Source of the DNA: Pelomonas margarita
GTDB taxonomy: Bacteria; Pseudomonadota; Gammaproteobacteria; Burkholderiales; Burkholderiaceae_C
NCBI RefSeq assembly: GCF_043555875.1
Contig: NZ_JBIGHW010000001.1
Span: forward strand, 496,001-560,000
Direction of reading: 5' to 3'
Length of the DNA stretch: 64,000 nt
Below are positions 1 to 11,700 of the stretch, piece after piece (the stretch's first letter is position 1; each line of letters starts with the position of its first letter). The notes under the pieces are model-generated. The model made no database searches. It was given only the letters and a program-made list of their open reading frames with translations, and was not told the DNA's origin. The position numbers and the translations under genes were made by a program.

Positions 1-2760
1 CGGAAGGTTTCGGTGGGCACGCCGCCGATCACCACGGCCTGCGAACCGGCGTTGAAGCTGCCGTCCTCGTCCACGACGCTAACGGAGATCGTTGCGTTGC
101 CGGCATTGGCGTAGGTGTGGGTGACGTTGCCGTTGACGGCGGCCACGGTCTGCGGCCCGCTGCCGTCGCCCCAGTCGATGACGTAGCTGGTGGGTGTGTC
201 CTGGCCGGGGTCGGTGACGGCACCGAGGTTGAGCGTGTAGGCCTGTCCCGCAGTGGCGGCACCGCTGCCACCCAGGGCGATGCCCGGGGCGACGTTGTTG
301 ACCGTGACACTGTGTGTGGTCTGCGTGGAGCCGCCGTCCTCGTCGCTGGCCGTGACGGTGATGGTGCGCGCCGTCGTGTTGACGGGGCCATCCTGGTCGT
401 CCGCGAACACGTGGCCGACGCTGCCGCCGAGCGTGGCGAGTTGCGCCGCGGTGACCACCTGCGCCGGGCTGCCGTCGCCCCAGTCGATGCTGTAGCTCAA
501 GGTGTCGGCGTTGACGTCCGAGCCGGTGATGGCCAGCGAGTAGCTGGCACCTTCGTTGGTGGCGGCGGCACCGGCCAGGCTCAGGCCCGGGTTGGCGTTG
601 TTGACCTGCACGGACTGGCTGCCCAGCACGAAGCTGCCGTCTTCGTCGGTCGTGCTGACGACGATGGTGCGAGCGGCGTTGCCATCGGCATAGACATGCG
701 AGAAGCTGCCAGCCGCAGCCTGCCACTGGGCTGCCGTGAAGTTCTCGACGCTGCCATCACCCCAGGCGATGCTGTAGCTGCTGCGCGTATCGGCACCAGG
801 GTCACTGACCACACCCACCGACAGCGTGTAGGCCACGCCCTCGGTGACGCTGGCCGCACCCGACACGGGGGCCGTGGGCGCGACGTTGCTCACCGTGACG
901 TTGAAGCCATCGCTGACGCTCTCGCCGGCCACATCGGTGACGGTCACCGTGACCGCATGGCTGGTGCTGCCATCGGCGTAGACATGGTTGAGGCCCAGCG
1001 ACGGCGTGGCGGTGCTGCCGTTGATGACGGTGCCGTCGCCGTAGTCGACGGTGTAGGTCCAGCCGGCAGCGCCGTTGTCCTGACCGTCGCTGAAGCTGAT
1101 GGTGCGCGTGAAGGTGCTGCCTTCGGCGAGCGTGGCATCGGCGCCGGCTTCCAGGCTCAGCGTCGGCGTGGGTGCCGCGATGGCCACGGCCTGCGAGCCG
1201 GCGGCAAAGCTGCCGTCCTCGTCGACGACGGTGACGGAGATCGTCGCGTTGCCGGCGCTGGCGTAGGTGTGGGTGACGTTGCCCGCCGCGGCCGCGACGG
1301 TCTGTGCCGGGCTGCCGTCACCCCAGTCGATGAGGTAGCTGGTGGCCGTGTCCTGGCCGGGGTCGGTGACGGCGCCGAGGTTGAGCGTGTAGGCCTGGCC
1401 GGCGGTGGCGGCACCGCTGCCGCCCAGCGCCAGCGTGGGCGCGACGTTGTTGACGTTGACGACGCGGGTGGCCTGCGCCGAGCCGCCGTCCTCGTCGCTG
1501 GCTGTGACGGTGATGGTGCGCGGGGTGGTGTTGACCGCGCCATCCTGATCGTCCGCGAACACATGGCCGACGCTGCCGCCCAGCGTGGCGAGTTGTGCCG
1601 CGGTGANNNNNNNNNNNNNNNNNNNNNNNNNNNNNNNNNNNNNNNNNNNNNNNNNNNNNNNNNNNNNNNNNNNNNNNNNNNNNNNNNNNNNNNNNNNNNN
1701 NNNGTAGAGGTGGTTGAGCTCGATGCTGGGCGTGGCGGTGCTGCCGTTGATGACGGTGCCGTCGCCGTAGTCGACGGTGTAGGTCCAGCCGGCAGCGCCG
1801 TTGTCCTGGCCGTCGCTGAAGCTGATGGTGCGCGCGAAGGTTGCACCTTCGCTGAGCACGGCATTGCCGCCGGCCTCGAAGCTGACCGTGGGCGTGGGCG
1901 CAGCAATCACCACGGCCTGCGAGCCGGCGGCAAAGCTGCCGTCCTCGTCCACCACCGTGACCGAGATGGTCGCGTTGCCGGCGCTGGCGAAGGTGTGGGT
2001 GACGCTGCCGGTGGCGGCCGCGACAGTCTGCGCCGGACTGCCATCGCCCCAGTTGATGATGTAGCTGGTGGCGGTGTCCTGGCCCGGGTCGACGCGGGCG
2101 CCGAGGTTGAGCGTGTAGGCCTGGCCGGCGGTGGCGGCACCGCTGCCGCCCAGCGCCAGCGTGGGTGCGACGTTGTTGACATCGACGACGCGGGTGGCCT
2201 GCGTGGAGCCGCCGTCCTCGTCGCTGGCCGTGACGGTGATGGTGCGCGCCGTCGTGTTGACGGGGCCATCCTGGTCGTCGGCAAAGACATGGCCGACGCT
2301 GCCGCCCAGCGTGGCGAGTTGTGCTGCGGTGACCACCTGAGCCGGGCTGCCGTCACCCCAGTCGATGCTGTAGCTCAAGGTGTCGGCGTTGACGTCCGAG
2401 CCGGTAATGGCCAGCGCGTACGTTGCGCCTTCGTTGGTGGCAGCGGCGCCGGCGAGGCTCAGGCCCGGGTTGGCGTTGACGATGCCGATGGTCTTGCTGC
2501 CGATCGTGAAGCTGCCGTCTTCGTCAGACGCGGTGACGCTGATGGTGCGCGGCGTGCCGGCGCCCACGCCGTCGGCGTAGACATGCGTGAAGACACCGCC
2601 GGCAGCGGCCCATTCAGCTGCCGTGAAGTTGCTGTTGGGCGTGCCGTCGCCCCAGTTGATGCTGTAGCCGGCGATGGTGTCCTGCCCGGGGTCGACGACG
2701 GTGCCGACGTTCAGCGTGTAGGCCGTGCCCTCGACCACCGTGTTGGCGCCGCTGACCGGC
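1..2760 (-). repeat. Tandem 1,152-nt (384-residue) PKD-like repeat units
   Basis: The segment encoding VTAAQLATLGGSVGHVFADD ends its Thr codon at 452 and again at 1604, exactly 1,152 nt apart, and the flanking DNA (for example 79 against 1231) is near-identical. Each unit holds four PKD-like modules of about 96 residues, with WGDGSP, WGDGSVE, YGDGTV and WGDGSP cores. A third copy begins at 2330, only 726 nt on, because the N run falls inside the second unit. The array continues past the left edge and decays above about 2760, where the modules still look PKD-like but no longer match unit for unit. Confidence 0.8.
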
Positions 2761-5700
2761 GCCGTGGGGGCCACGTTGGCCACGAAGACGCTGGAAACGC
2801 CGGCATCGACGAAGGTGCCGTCCTCGTCCGTGACCTGCACGCGGATCTGTCGCGTGATGTTGCCGTCGGCGTAGGTGTGCGTGAATTGGCCGTTGGCAGG
2901 GAAGCTCGCGGCCGGCACCACCTGCGCGACGGAGCCGTCGCCCCAGTCGATGACGTATTCGGTGGCGACGTCCGTGCCCGGGTCGTTCTTGGCCAGCGTG
3001 ATCGTGTAGCTGCTGCCTTCGGCAATCGAGCCGGCACCGTTGATGCTGACCGTGGGCGCGACGTTGTTGACGGTCACGAGGAAGCTGTCGCTGCCTTGCT
3101 GGGTGATGAGGCCGGAGTCGTCCACCGTCACAGTGACGGCGAACGGGCCGCCCTGGTCGGCATAGGCATGGCCGATGTTGAAGCTGGTCTGCCCGGCGGC
3201 CAGGAAGCCGGTAGAGGTTTGTCCGTCGCCCCAAGTGACGGTGTAGCTGCGGCCGTTGGGCGACTGGTCGGTCGGGTCGTCGAAGGTGATGGTGCGGGTG
3301 AAGAACGCGCCTTCGTTGACGGTGGCGTCGGCCCCCGCATCGACGGTGATGACCTCGGCCGGTGCGCTGACCGCGATGGTCTTGCTGCCCGCCGGGTTGT
3401 AGGCGCCGTCCTCATCGGTGAGGCCCACGAGGATCGTCTTGCTGCCCGTGGTCAGGTAGGTGTGGGTGACGATGCCGTTGGCCGGCAGCGTGGCGGCGGT
3501 GAAGGTCTGCACCGGGCTGCCATCGCCCCAGTCCACGCGGTACTCGCTGACGGTATCGGCACCCGGGTCGGCGGGGTTGCCAAGATCCAGCGTGTAGACC
3601 TGACCCTGCTCAACGGTGTTGTTGCCGGCCAGGCCGATGGTGGGCGCGACGTTGCCGATGGTGGCGGTGAAGCTGCGCTGCTCGATGCTGTTGGGCAGGC
3701 CCTGCTGATCGTTGACCGTGACGGTGACGGTGTAGGCGCCGTTGTCGGCGTACACGTGGTTGATCTGCGGCGTGGCGCTGCTGGTGGTGAACTGGGTGTC
3801 GGCGCTGCCGTCGCCCCAGTTGACGGTGATCCGATGGCCTTCGGGATCCGGGTCGCCGATGTTGAGCGTGGCGGAGAAGGTGCTCCCTTCGCTGCCGTTG
3901 CCGTTCGGGATCAGGGCCAGGCGCGGTCCGTCGTTGATGTTGTCCAGCACGATGTTGGTGAACACCGGGGTGGACGCGAACGCAATGCCGTCACTGCCGG
4001 TCCAGCGGAACTGGTCGGCTCCGAAGAAATCGGGGTTGCCCTGGTAGGTCAGCAGGCCGGCCTCCAGGTCGGCGATGCTGATCTCCTGGCCGATGGTGAC
4101 CGGCGTGCCGTTGAAGCGAAGTTCGCCGGAGGCCGGCGGCGTGATGATCTTGATGGCCTGCAGGCTCTGGCCGTCGGGATCGACGAAGCCACCCTCGAAC
4201 AAGGCATCGGTCAGCGTGATGAGTTGTTCCTCGGTGCCGTTGACCAGCACGTCGCTGACGTTGGGCGCCGTGTTGCTGAAGCGTTGCAGTCGGATCTCGT
4301 AGGTGTCGTTGCCGCCGTCGGGGATGCCGTCGCCGGTCTGGTCGCTGCTGTAGATGTAGCCGGCGTAGGCGATGACGAAGCCGCCATCTGCCATGCTGGC
4401 CACGGCCGGTTGGGACTGCACATGGGGCTGGTAGCTGTTGACCAGCGTCTCGCCATCGACCGCGCGGCCGCTGGCGTCGTACTGCTGCATCTTGACGTCC
4501 CAGCCCGTGCTGCTGCTGTCGCTCCAGGTGACGACATAGCCGCCATTGGCCAGGCCGGTCACCTCGGGCTGCGACTGCGTGCTGCTGATCGTCGTGTTGA
4601 CGCGGTACTCAGTGCCCTGCGGGTTGCCCAGCGCGTCGAAGCGTTGGGCGTAGATGCCGGTACTGGACAGGTCCTGGCCCTCGGATTCCCACACGGCCAC
4701 GAAGCCGCCACCGCTCAGCGCGGCGACCGACGGCATCGCCTGCGTGCTGTTGACGTAGGCATTCACCTGGAAGGATGCGCCCTGGGCCACACCGTTGGCA
4801 TCGAAGCGCTGGCCGAAGATGCCGGCGCCCGATCCGTCGCGGCTGTCGTCTCGGTAGAGCACGACGAAGTCGCCGCTGGTCAGCGTGGTGATGGTGGGCT
4901 GGTATTGCGCGACGAACTGGCCGGTGCCGACCGGGTTGGCGCGGGTCTCGGCCCCGAGCGCGACGCCGTTGACGTCAAAGCGCTGGAACATCACGTCGTA
5001 GAACTCAGTGTTGCCCGCGACGGTGGCGCCATCGTCGTACCACGCCACGATGTAGCCCGTCGCCGTGGCTGTGACCGCCGGCTGGTACTGGTTGGAGTCG
5101 ACGCTGGTGTTGACGCGGGCTTCGCCGCCGGCCGTGCTGCCGTCGGCGTTGTAGCGCTGGCTGTAGACGCCAGCGCCGCTGCCGTCCTGGCCGTCGCCGC
5201 GCCAGACGACCACCCAGCCGCCGTTGGACAGCGCAGCGACCTGGGCCTCGTACTGGGCGCCGCTGGTGGTCGTGTTGACCCGCACTTCACCGCCGACGGC
5301 GGCGTCATTGGCGTCGTAGCGCTGCTGGTAGATGCCGTAGCTGCTGCCGTCCTGGCCGCTCTCGTCCTGCCAGGTCACGACGTAGCCGCCGTCGGCCAGG
5401 CGGGTGACGGAAGGCTCCAGTTGGTTGCCGCCACGCGAGGTGTTCACCACCTTCTCGATGCCGAACTTCACCGCGCCATCGGTCTCGGGCGTGACGTTGA
5501 TGGTGACGGTGCGTGCCTCGCTGGCGCCGCCGTCGCCATCGGTCACGCGGATGCTGACCGAGCGGCTGGCAAGTGGGTTGCTGGCGGTGTTGGCGTAGGT
5601 CAGGTTCTCGATGACCTGCTCGACCGCCGCCACCGTGGCGTTGGCATTGAACTGCACAGCCAGCTTGTTGCCGTTGGCGCCGTTGTGCGTGATGGTGCCG

Positions 5701-8700
5701 ATGGCCACGCCCTGGTAGCTGACGGTGTTGCCCAGCACGCTGACCTGCTGCGCGCCCGTGCCCTCGCTGAGGATGCCCAGCTGGTCTTGCGCGTCCAGGC
5801 CTTGCAGGCCGAGCTGGTCCTGTGCGCCGTAGCCGGTCAGGTAGTTGACCTCCAGCACGCCGCCATCGAAGTTGGGCGAGTCCACGTCCTGCAGGCCTAC
5901 GCCGGCATCGATGCGCTGGGGCAGGGCGTTGATGGTGTTCTCGGCGAAGGTGACACTGCTGGCCACGTCGACGAGCTGCGGGTCACCCTGGCGCACGAAG
6001 TTGGCGGGCGTGCCGAACAGCTGCTGGTAGACGTTGTATTCGTTGGTGCTGTCGTCGTAGTCGCGGAAGGACACGACGAAGGCGCCGTTATCCAGGCCAG
6101 CGATGGTGGGCGCATCGCCGTAGTTGCTGCCGTTGGGCGCGAGATCGGCCTGCAGCTCGCCGTCGATGCGGGCGCCATTCGCAGCGAACTGCTGGACGGT
6201 GATCTTGCCCTGGTCGTACCAGGTGACGGCGAAGCCGCCGTGCGTCAGCGACGCGACGGCCGGCTGTGACTGGTTGCCGCTGACGGTGGTGTTGACGCGG
6301 AATTCGCCGCCCACGGTGCTGCCGTCCGCCGCGTAGCGCTGGGCGTACACGCCGTCGCTACTGCTGTCTTGCGCGCGGGACGTCCAGGTGACGATCCAGC
6401 CGCCGTCGGCCAGGGCCGCTGCCGCAGGATCCCACTGGTAGTTGGCGGTCTCGCTGTTGACGCGGAAGGCAGCGCCGACCGTGGCGCCGCTGTTGTCGAA
6501 GCGCTGGCCGTAGACGCCGGACAAGCTGCCGTCTTCCGTGTCGTCGCGCCAGAAGGCCAGGAAGCCCCCTGCGGACAAGCCTACGAAATTCGGCTCGTAC
6601 TGGTACTCGAACGTGCCGGTGCCTGCAGGGTTGGCACGGGTCTCCACGCCTTGAGCCACGCCGCTGGCGTCGAAGCGCTGGAACAGCACGTCGCCGTGCT
6701 CGGTGTTGGTGGGGTTGGTGTAGGAATCGTCATACCAGCCGACCACGAAGCCACCGTTGGACAGGCCGGTGACGGTGGGCTGGTACTGGCTGCTGTCGAC
6801 GCTGGTGTTGACGCGGAACTCGCCGCCCAGCGGCGTGCCGCTGTTGCTGAAGCGCTGCGCGTAGACGCCTGCGCCGCTGCCGTCCTGGTTGGCCGAACGC
6901 CAGACGACGACGTAGCCGCCGCCGCTCAGCGCGGCAACTGCCGGCTCGGTCTGCGAGTAGGGCGTGTAGCTGTTGACCTGGAACTCGGTGCCGATGGGCA
7001 CGCCGTTGGCGTCGAAGCGCTGGCCGTAGACGCCGTACTCCCAGCCGTCCTGCGTGGTCTGGCTTTCCCAAATGGTGACGTAGCTGCCATCCGACAGTCG
7101 TGCGGTGGCCGGGCTGGTCTGGGTGCCGGGCTCGTAGCTGTTGACCTGCGCGTTGCCGTGCAGGGCCTGGGCGCCGTCAGCCTCAGGCGTGATGTTGATC
7201 TGGATGGTGCGCGCCTCGCTGGCGCCGCCGTCGCCATCGGTCACGCGGATGCTGACGGTGCGGGTGGCCGCCGGGTCGCTGAAGGTGTTGGCGTAGGTGA
7301 GGTTCTCGATCACCCGCTCCACCGCCAGCACGGTGGCGTTGGCATTGAAGCTGATGCTCAGCTTGCTGCCGTTGGCGCCGTCGCTGGTGATGGTGCCGAT
7401 GGCCGTGCCGCCGTAGCTGACGGTGCTGCCGCTCACGCCCACCTGGCCGGCGCCGCTGCCCTGGTGGCGCAGGCCCAATTGGTCTTGCACGGACAGGCCG
7501 GACAGGCCGAGCTGGTCCTGCAGCGCATAGCCGGTGAGGTAGTTCACCTCCAGCGAGCCGCCGCCGAAGTTGGCGGAGTCGGCATCGGACAGGCCGATGG
7601 TGGCGTCCAGCAGTTGCGGCGTGCTGTTCACCGTGTTCTCGGCGAAGCTCACGCTGGCGTTGACATCCACCAGCTGCGGGCTGGCCTGACGGGTGTCGGT
7701 GGCGGCATTGCCGAAGAACTGCTGGTAGACGTTATAGGTCGTGCCCTGGGAGTAGTCGTAGTCGCGGAAGCTGACGACGAAGCCGCCGTTGGCCAGACCC
7801 ACGACGCTGCTGGTCTCCGCGTTGCCGTTGTTGTCCATCGTGTCGACGCGCAGCTCGCCATCCAGGCGTGCGCCCGAGGCATCGAACTGCTGCACGTACT
7901 GCAGACCCTGGCTGGTGTACGAGACCACGAAGCCGCCGTGCGAGAGCGCCGTCACGTTGGGCAGGCCTTGGGTGCTGGTGGTGACCGTGTTGACGCGGAA
8001 TTCGCCGCCCACCAGGCTGCCGTCGGCTGCATAGCGCTGGCCGAACACGCCGTCGCCACTGCCGTCCTGGTCGCGCGAATTCCACACCACCACCCAGCCG
8101 CCATCGGCCAGCCCGGTGGTCGACGGGTTCCATTGGTAGTTGGCCGTGGTGGTGTTGGCGCGGAAGACCGCGCCGCTGGCCGCACCGCTGGCATCGAAGC
8201 GCTGGCCGTAGACGCCGGACAGGCTGCCGTCCTCGTTGTCATCGCGCCAGAACATCACGAAGCCGCCGCCGGTCAGGCCCGCCACGGCGGGTTCGTACTG
8301 GGCGTCGTACTGGCCTGTGCCGGTGGGATTGGCGCGCGTCTGAGGCCCTTGCGCGACACCGGCGGCGTTGTAGCGCTGGAAGAAGACGTCGTAGTACTCG
8401 CTGTTGGTCGGCGTGGTCGACCCATCGTCGTACCAGGCGACGACGAAGCCGCCATCGGCCAGCGCGGTGATGGCGGGCTGGTACTGGTTGCTGTCGGTGT
8501 CGGTGTTGACACGGAACTCATCGCCCAGCCGCGTGCCGTTGTTGTCGAAGCGCTGCGCGTAGACGCCGGCGCTGCTGCCGTCCTGACTGTTGCTGCGCCA
8601 CGTGACGACATAGCCCCCGCCGGCCAGGCCGGTCACGGCGGGCTCGGACTGAACATCTCTCGTCTCGTCGTTGATGCGGAATTCGGCGCCCACGGGCACG

Positions 8701-11700
8701 CCCTTGGCGTCGAAGCGCTGGGCGTAGACGCCCGAGCTCCAGCCGTCCTGGCCATCCGAGGCCCAGACGGTGATGTAGCCGCCGTCGGACAGGGCGGCCG
8801 AGCTTGGGTCTTCCTGGTTGCCAAGGCCGTAGGTGTTGACGCGCTCGTTGCCGAACAACGGCGCGGCACCGTCGACGTCGGGCGTGACGTTGATGGTCAC
8901 CAGGCGCGGCACGCTGGTGCCGCCGTCGCCGTCGGACAGGCCGATGCTGACCGTACGGCTGGCCACCGGCGCCGACGAGGTGTTGCGATAGGTCAGGTTC
9001 TCCAGCACCGCTTCCACGGCGGCGGCGGTCGCAGCGGCGTTGAAGGTGACCACCAGGTCCGCGCCGTTTTGGCCGTTGCCGGCGATGCTGCCGATGGCCA
9101 CGCCGCCATAGGTGACGGTCAGGCCAACCAGGCCCACCTGACCGGCGGCGCTGCCCTGGTGGCGGATGCCGAACTGGTCCTGCTGCGCGGCGGGGTCGGC
9201 CAGCTGGGCAGTCTCAATGTTGCCGTAGCCGGAGATCACGCTGACCCACAGCGTGCCGCCGTCGAAGTTGGCGCTGTCGGGGTCGACGATGCCCACGCCG
9301 GTGTCGATGAGCTGCGGCGTGACGTTGACGAGGTTTTCCGCGAAGCTCACGGCCGACACCACATCGGTCAGTACCGGGGCGGCGGAGGTGGTGATGCTGC
9401 CTGCCGTGCCCAGCAGCTGCTGGAACACGGCATAGGTGTTCTGGGTGCTGGACTCCTGGTCGTAGCCGGCCCAGACGATGACGGCGTTGTTGCCGTTGAG
9501 GCCCACCACATCGGGCAGGTACTGCGTGCTGGCCGTGGTGGTGTTGATCAGGCGCGGGCCGTCGACCTTGGCGCCGCTGGCGTTGAACTGCTGGGCCCAG
9601 ACGTCGTAGCCATTGCCGCCGACGGCGCTGCTGGCGTTGCTGTCCCAGGTGACGATGAAGCCGCCGTCACCCAGCACGGCGATGCGGGCGTAGTCGTTGG
9701 ATGCCGAGGTGTCCTGCGTGCTGACCAGTACCTCGCCGCCGAGCTTGCTGCCGTCGGCGGCGAAGCGTTGCGCATAGACCTGGCCGCCGCTGCTCCACCA
9801 CGTGGCGACAAAGCCGCCACCGGGCAGGGCGGCGATGTCGGCGCCGTATTGGTTGGACGCGATCGTGGTGTTGACCGCAATCAGCCCGCCGACCTTGTTG
9901 CCGGCATTGTCGAAACGCTGGGCGGCCACACCGTAGCCGTTGCCGTCACCGCTGGTGTCGCCCCAGAGGGCGACGAAGCCGCCACCGTCCAGCGCCGCGA
10001 GTTGCGGCTGGAACTGCGTGGCCCCGCCGGTCGTGTTGAGCGCGAACTCGGCACCCAGCGGGTTGCCCGATGCGTCGTAGCGTTGGGCCAGCACGTCATA
10101 GGTGTGGCTGCCCGCTGCATTGTTGTAGTCGCTGCGGAAGGCGACGATGAAGCTGCCATCGGCCAAGCCCAGCACGGCCGGTTCGTACTGATCGGCCGTG
10201 GTGGTGGTATTGACGCGGAATTCCGGCCCGGCGGCCGTGCCGTCTGCCAGGTAGCGCTGGGCATAGACCCCGTAGGTGCCGCTGCCGTCCTGCCCCTGGG
10301 CCCGCCAGGCAATCACATAGCCACCGCTGGCGAGGCCGCCGACGGCGGCTTGCGCCTGGTTGTTGAGCGTGGTGGTGTTGACCTGGAATTCAGCGCCCAC
10401 GGCCGCACCGTTGCTGGCGTAGCGCTGGGCGAAGACGCCGTGGCCGTCGCCGTCCTGCGAAGCCTCGGACTGCCACACCACGACATAACCGCCGTCATTG
10501 CTGCCCATCAGGCGGCCGACGACTGGGGCGGTCTGCTGGCCCACCTCGTAGCTGTTGACCTGCTCCTGCGGGCGCAGCGCCACCAGCGCGGCCGCATCGG
10601 CCTGTGGCGTGATGTTGATGACGATGTCGTCACTGCCGCTGCTGTTGCCGGCGTTGTCGGTCAGGTTCAGGCGCACCGTGCGGCTGGGCAGCGGCTGGGC
10701 GGAGGTGCTGGCGTAGCTGAGGTTCTCCAGCACGCGCTCGACGATGGCCTCGGTGGCCGCGGCCTTCCAGGTGATTTCGAGACTGCGGCCGGCCGCGCCG
10801 TCCAGCGTGGCGCTGATGGTGCCGACGGACACGCCGCCGAACTGCACGTCGCTGCCGCTGACACCGACCTGGCCGGCGCCACCGCCCTCATGGCGGATGC
10901 GCAGCTGGTCGTCCGCGCGGTTGGTGCTGGACAGGTAGCTCACCGTGAGCTTGCCGTTCAGGAAACCGCCGGCGGCGCTATGCACCAGCTGCTGGGCGCC
11001 GTCGATGACGGCGCCGGCCGCGACCTGAGCTTCGGTGAAGGTGACGCTGCTGGCGACATCGTCCAGCACCAGGGCGCTGGTGCTGACGCTGTTCTGGATG
11101 GTGATGGCCACCTGGCTGGCGTTGCTGGCACCGCCGTCACCGTCGGTGAGGCGTAGACCCACGTAGCGGTTGGTGGTGCCCGCCGGCGGCGCGGTGTGCA
11201 GGTAGGTGATGGCTTGTGCCACCGCCTGCACGGCCGCGGCGTCGGCATTGGCGTTGAATGTGATGGTCAGCGCGCCGATGCCGGCGCCGCCGCCCGTGAA
11301 GCTGCCCACCACGGTGCCGCCGACGCTGATGCTGCTGCCGCTGACGCCGACCTGGCCGGCGCCGTTGCCCTGGTTCTGGATCCCCAGCGCGTCATTGGCG
11401 CTGCCGTTGGACAGGAAGTTGACGAACAGTTGGCCGCCGTCGAAGTTGGCGGAGTCGGCGTCCGACACCAGCACGTCGAAGTCGATGGCGCGCGCCACGC
11501 CGGCGTAGTTGGCGCTGTCGGCCGGGGCGTTGCTGAAGAGGCGCTGGGCGCGCACATCGCCCAGCACCGGGCTGGCGCTCGTGGGCGCCAGCCCGGCGGC
11601 ATCGCCGAAGCGCTGGGTGCGGATCTCGTAGGTGCTCTGGCCGGACTCATTGACGGTGTTGTAGTCGGCGTAGGCGATGACGTAGTTGCCATTGCCCAGG

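Noticed and set aside
1..2760. Regular repeats considered as a possible CRISPR array
   Set aside because: The period is 288 or 1,152 nt, the repeats are coding, and there are no short repeats separated by unique spacers.
117..11156. Very long plus-strand ORFs of 2,050 and 1,595 codons
   Set aside because: They mirror the minus-strand giant gene. Their translations are low-complexity Ala/Val/Asp/Gly-rich, whereas the minus frame shows clear repeated domains (WGDGS, GVYAQRF, LTYAST).
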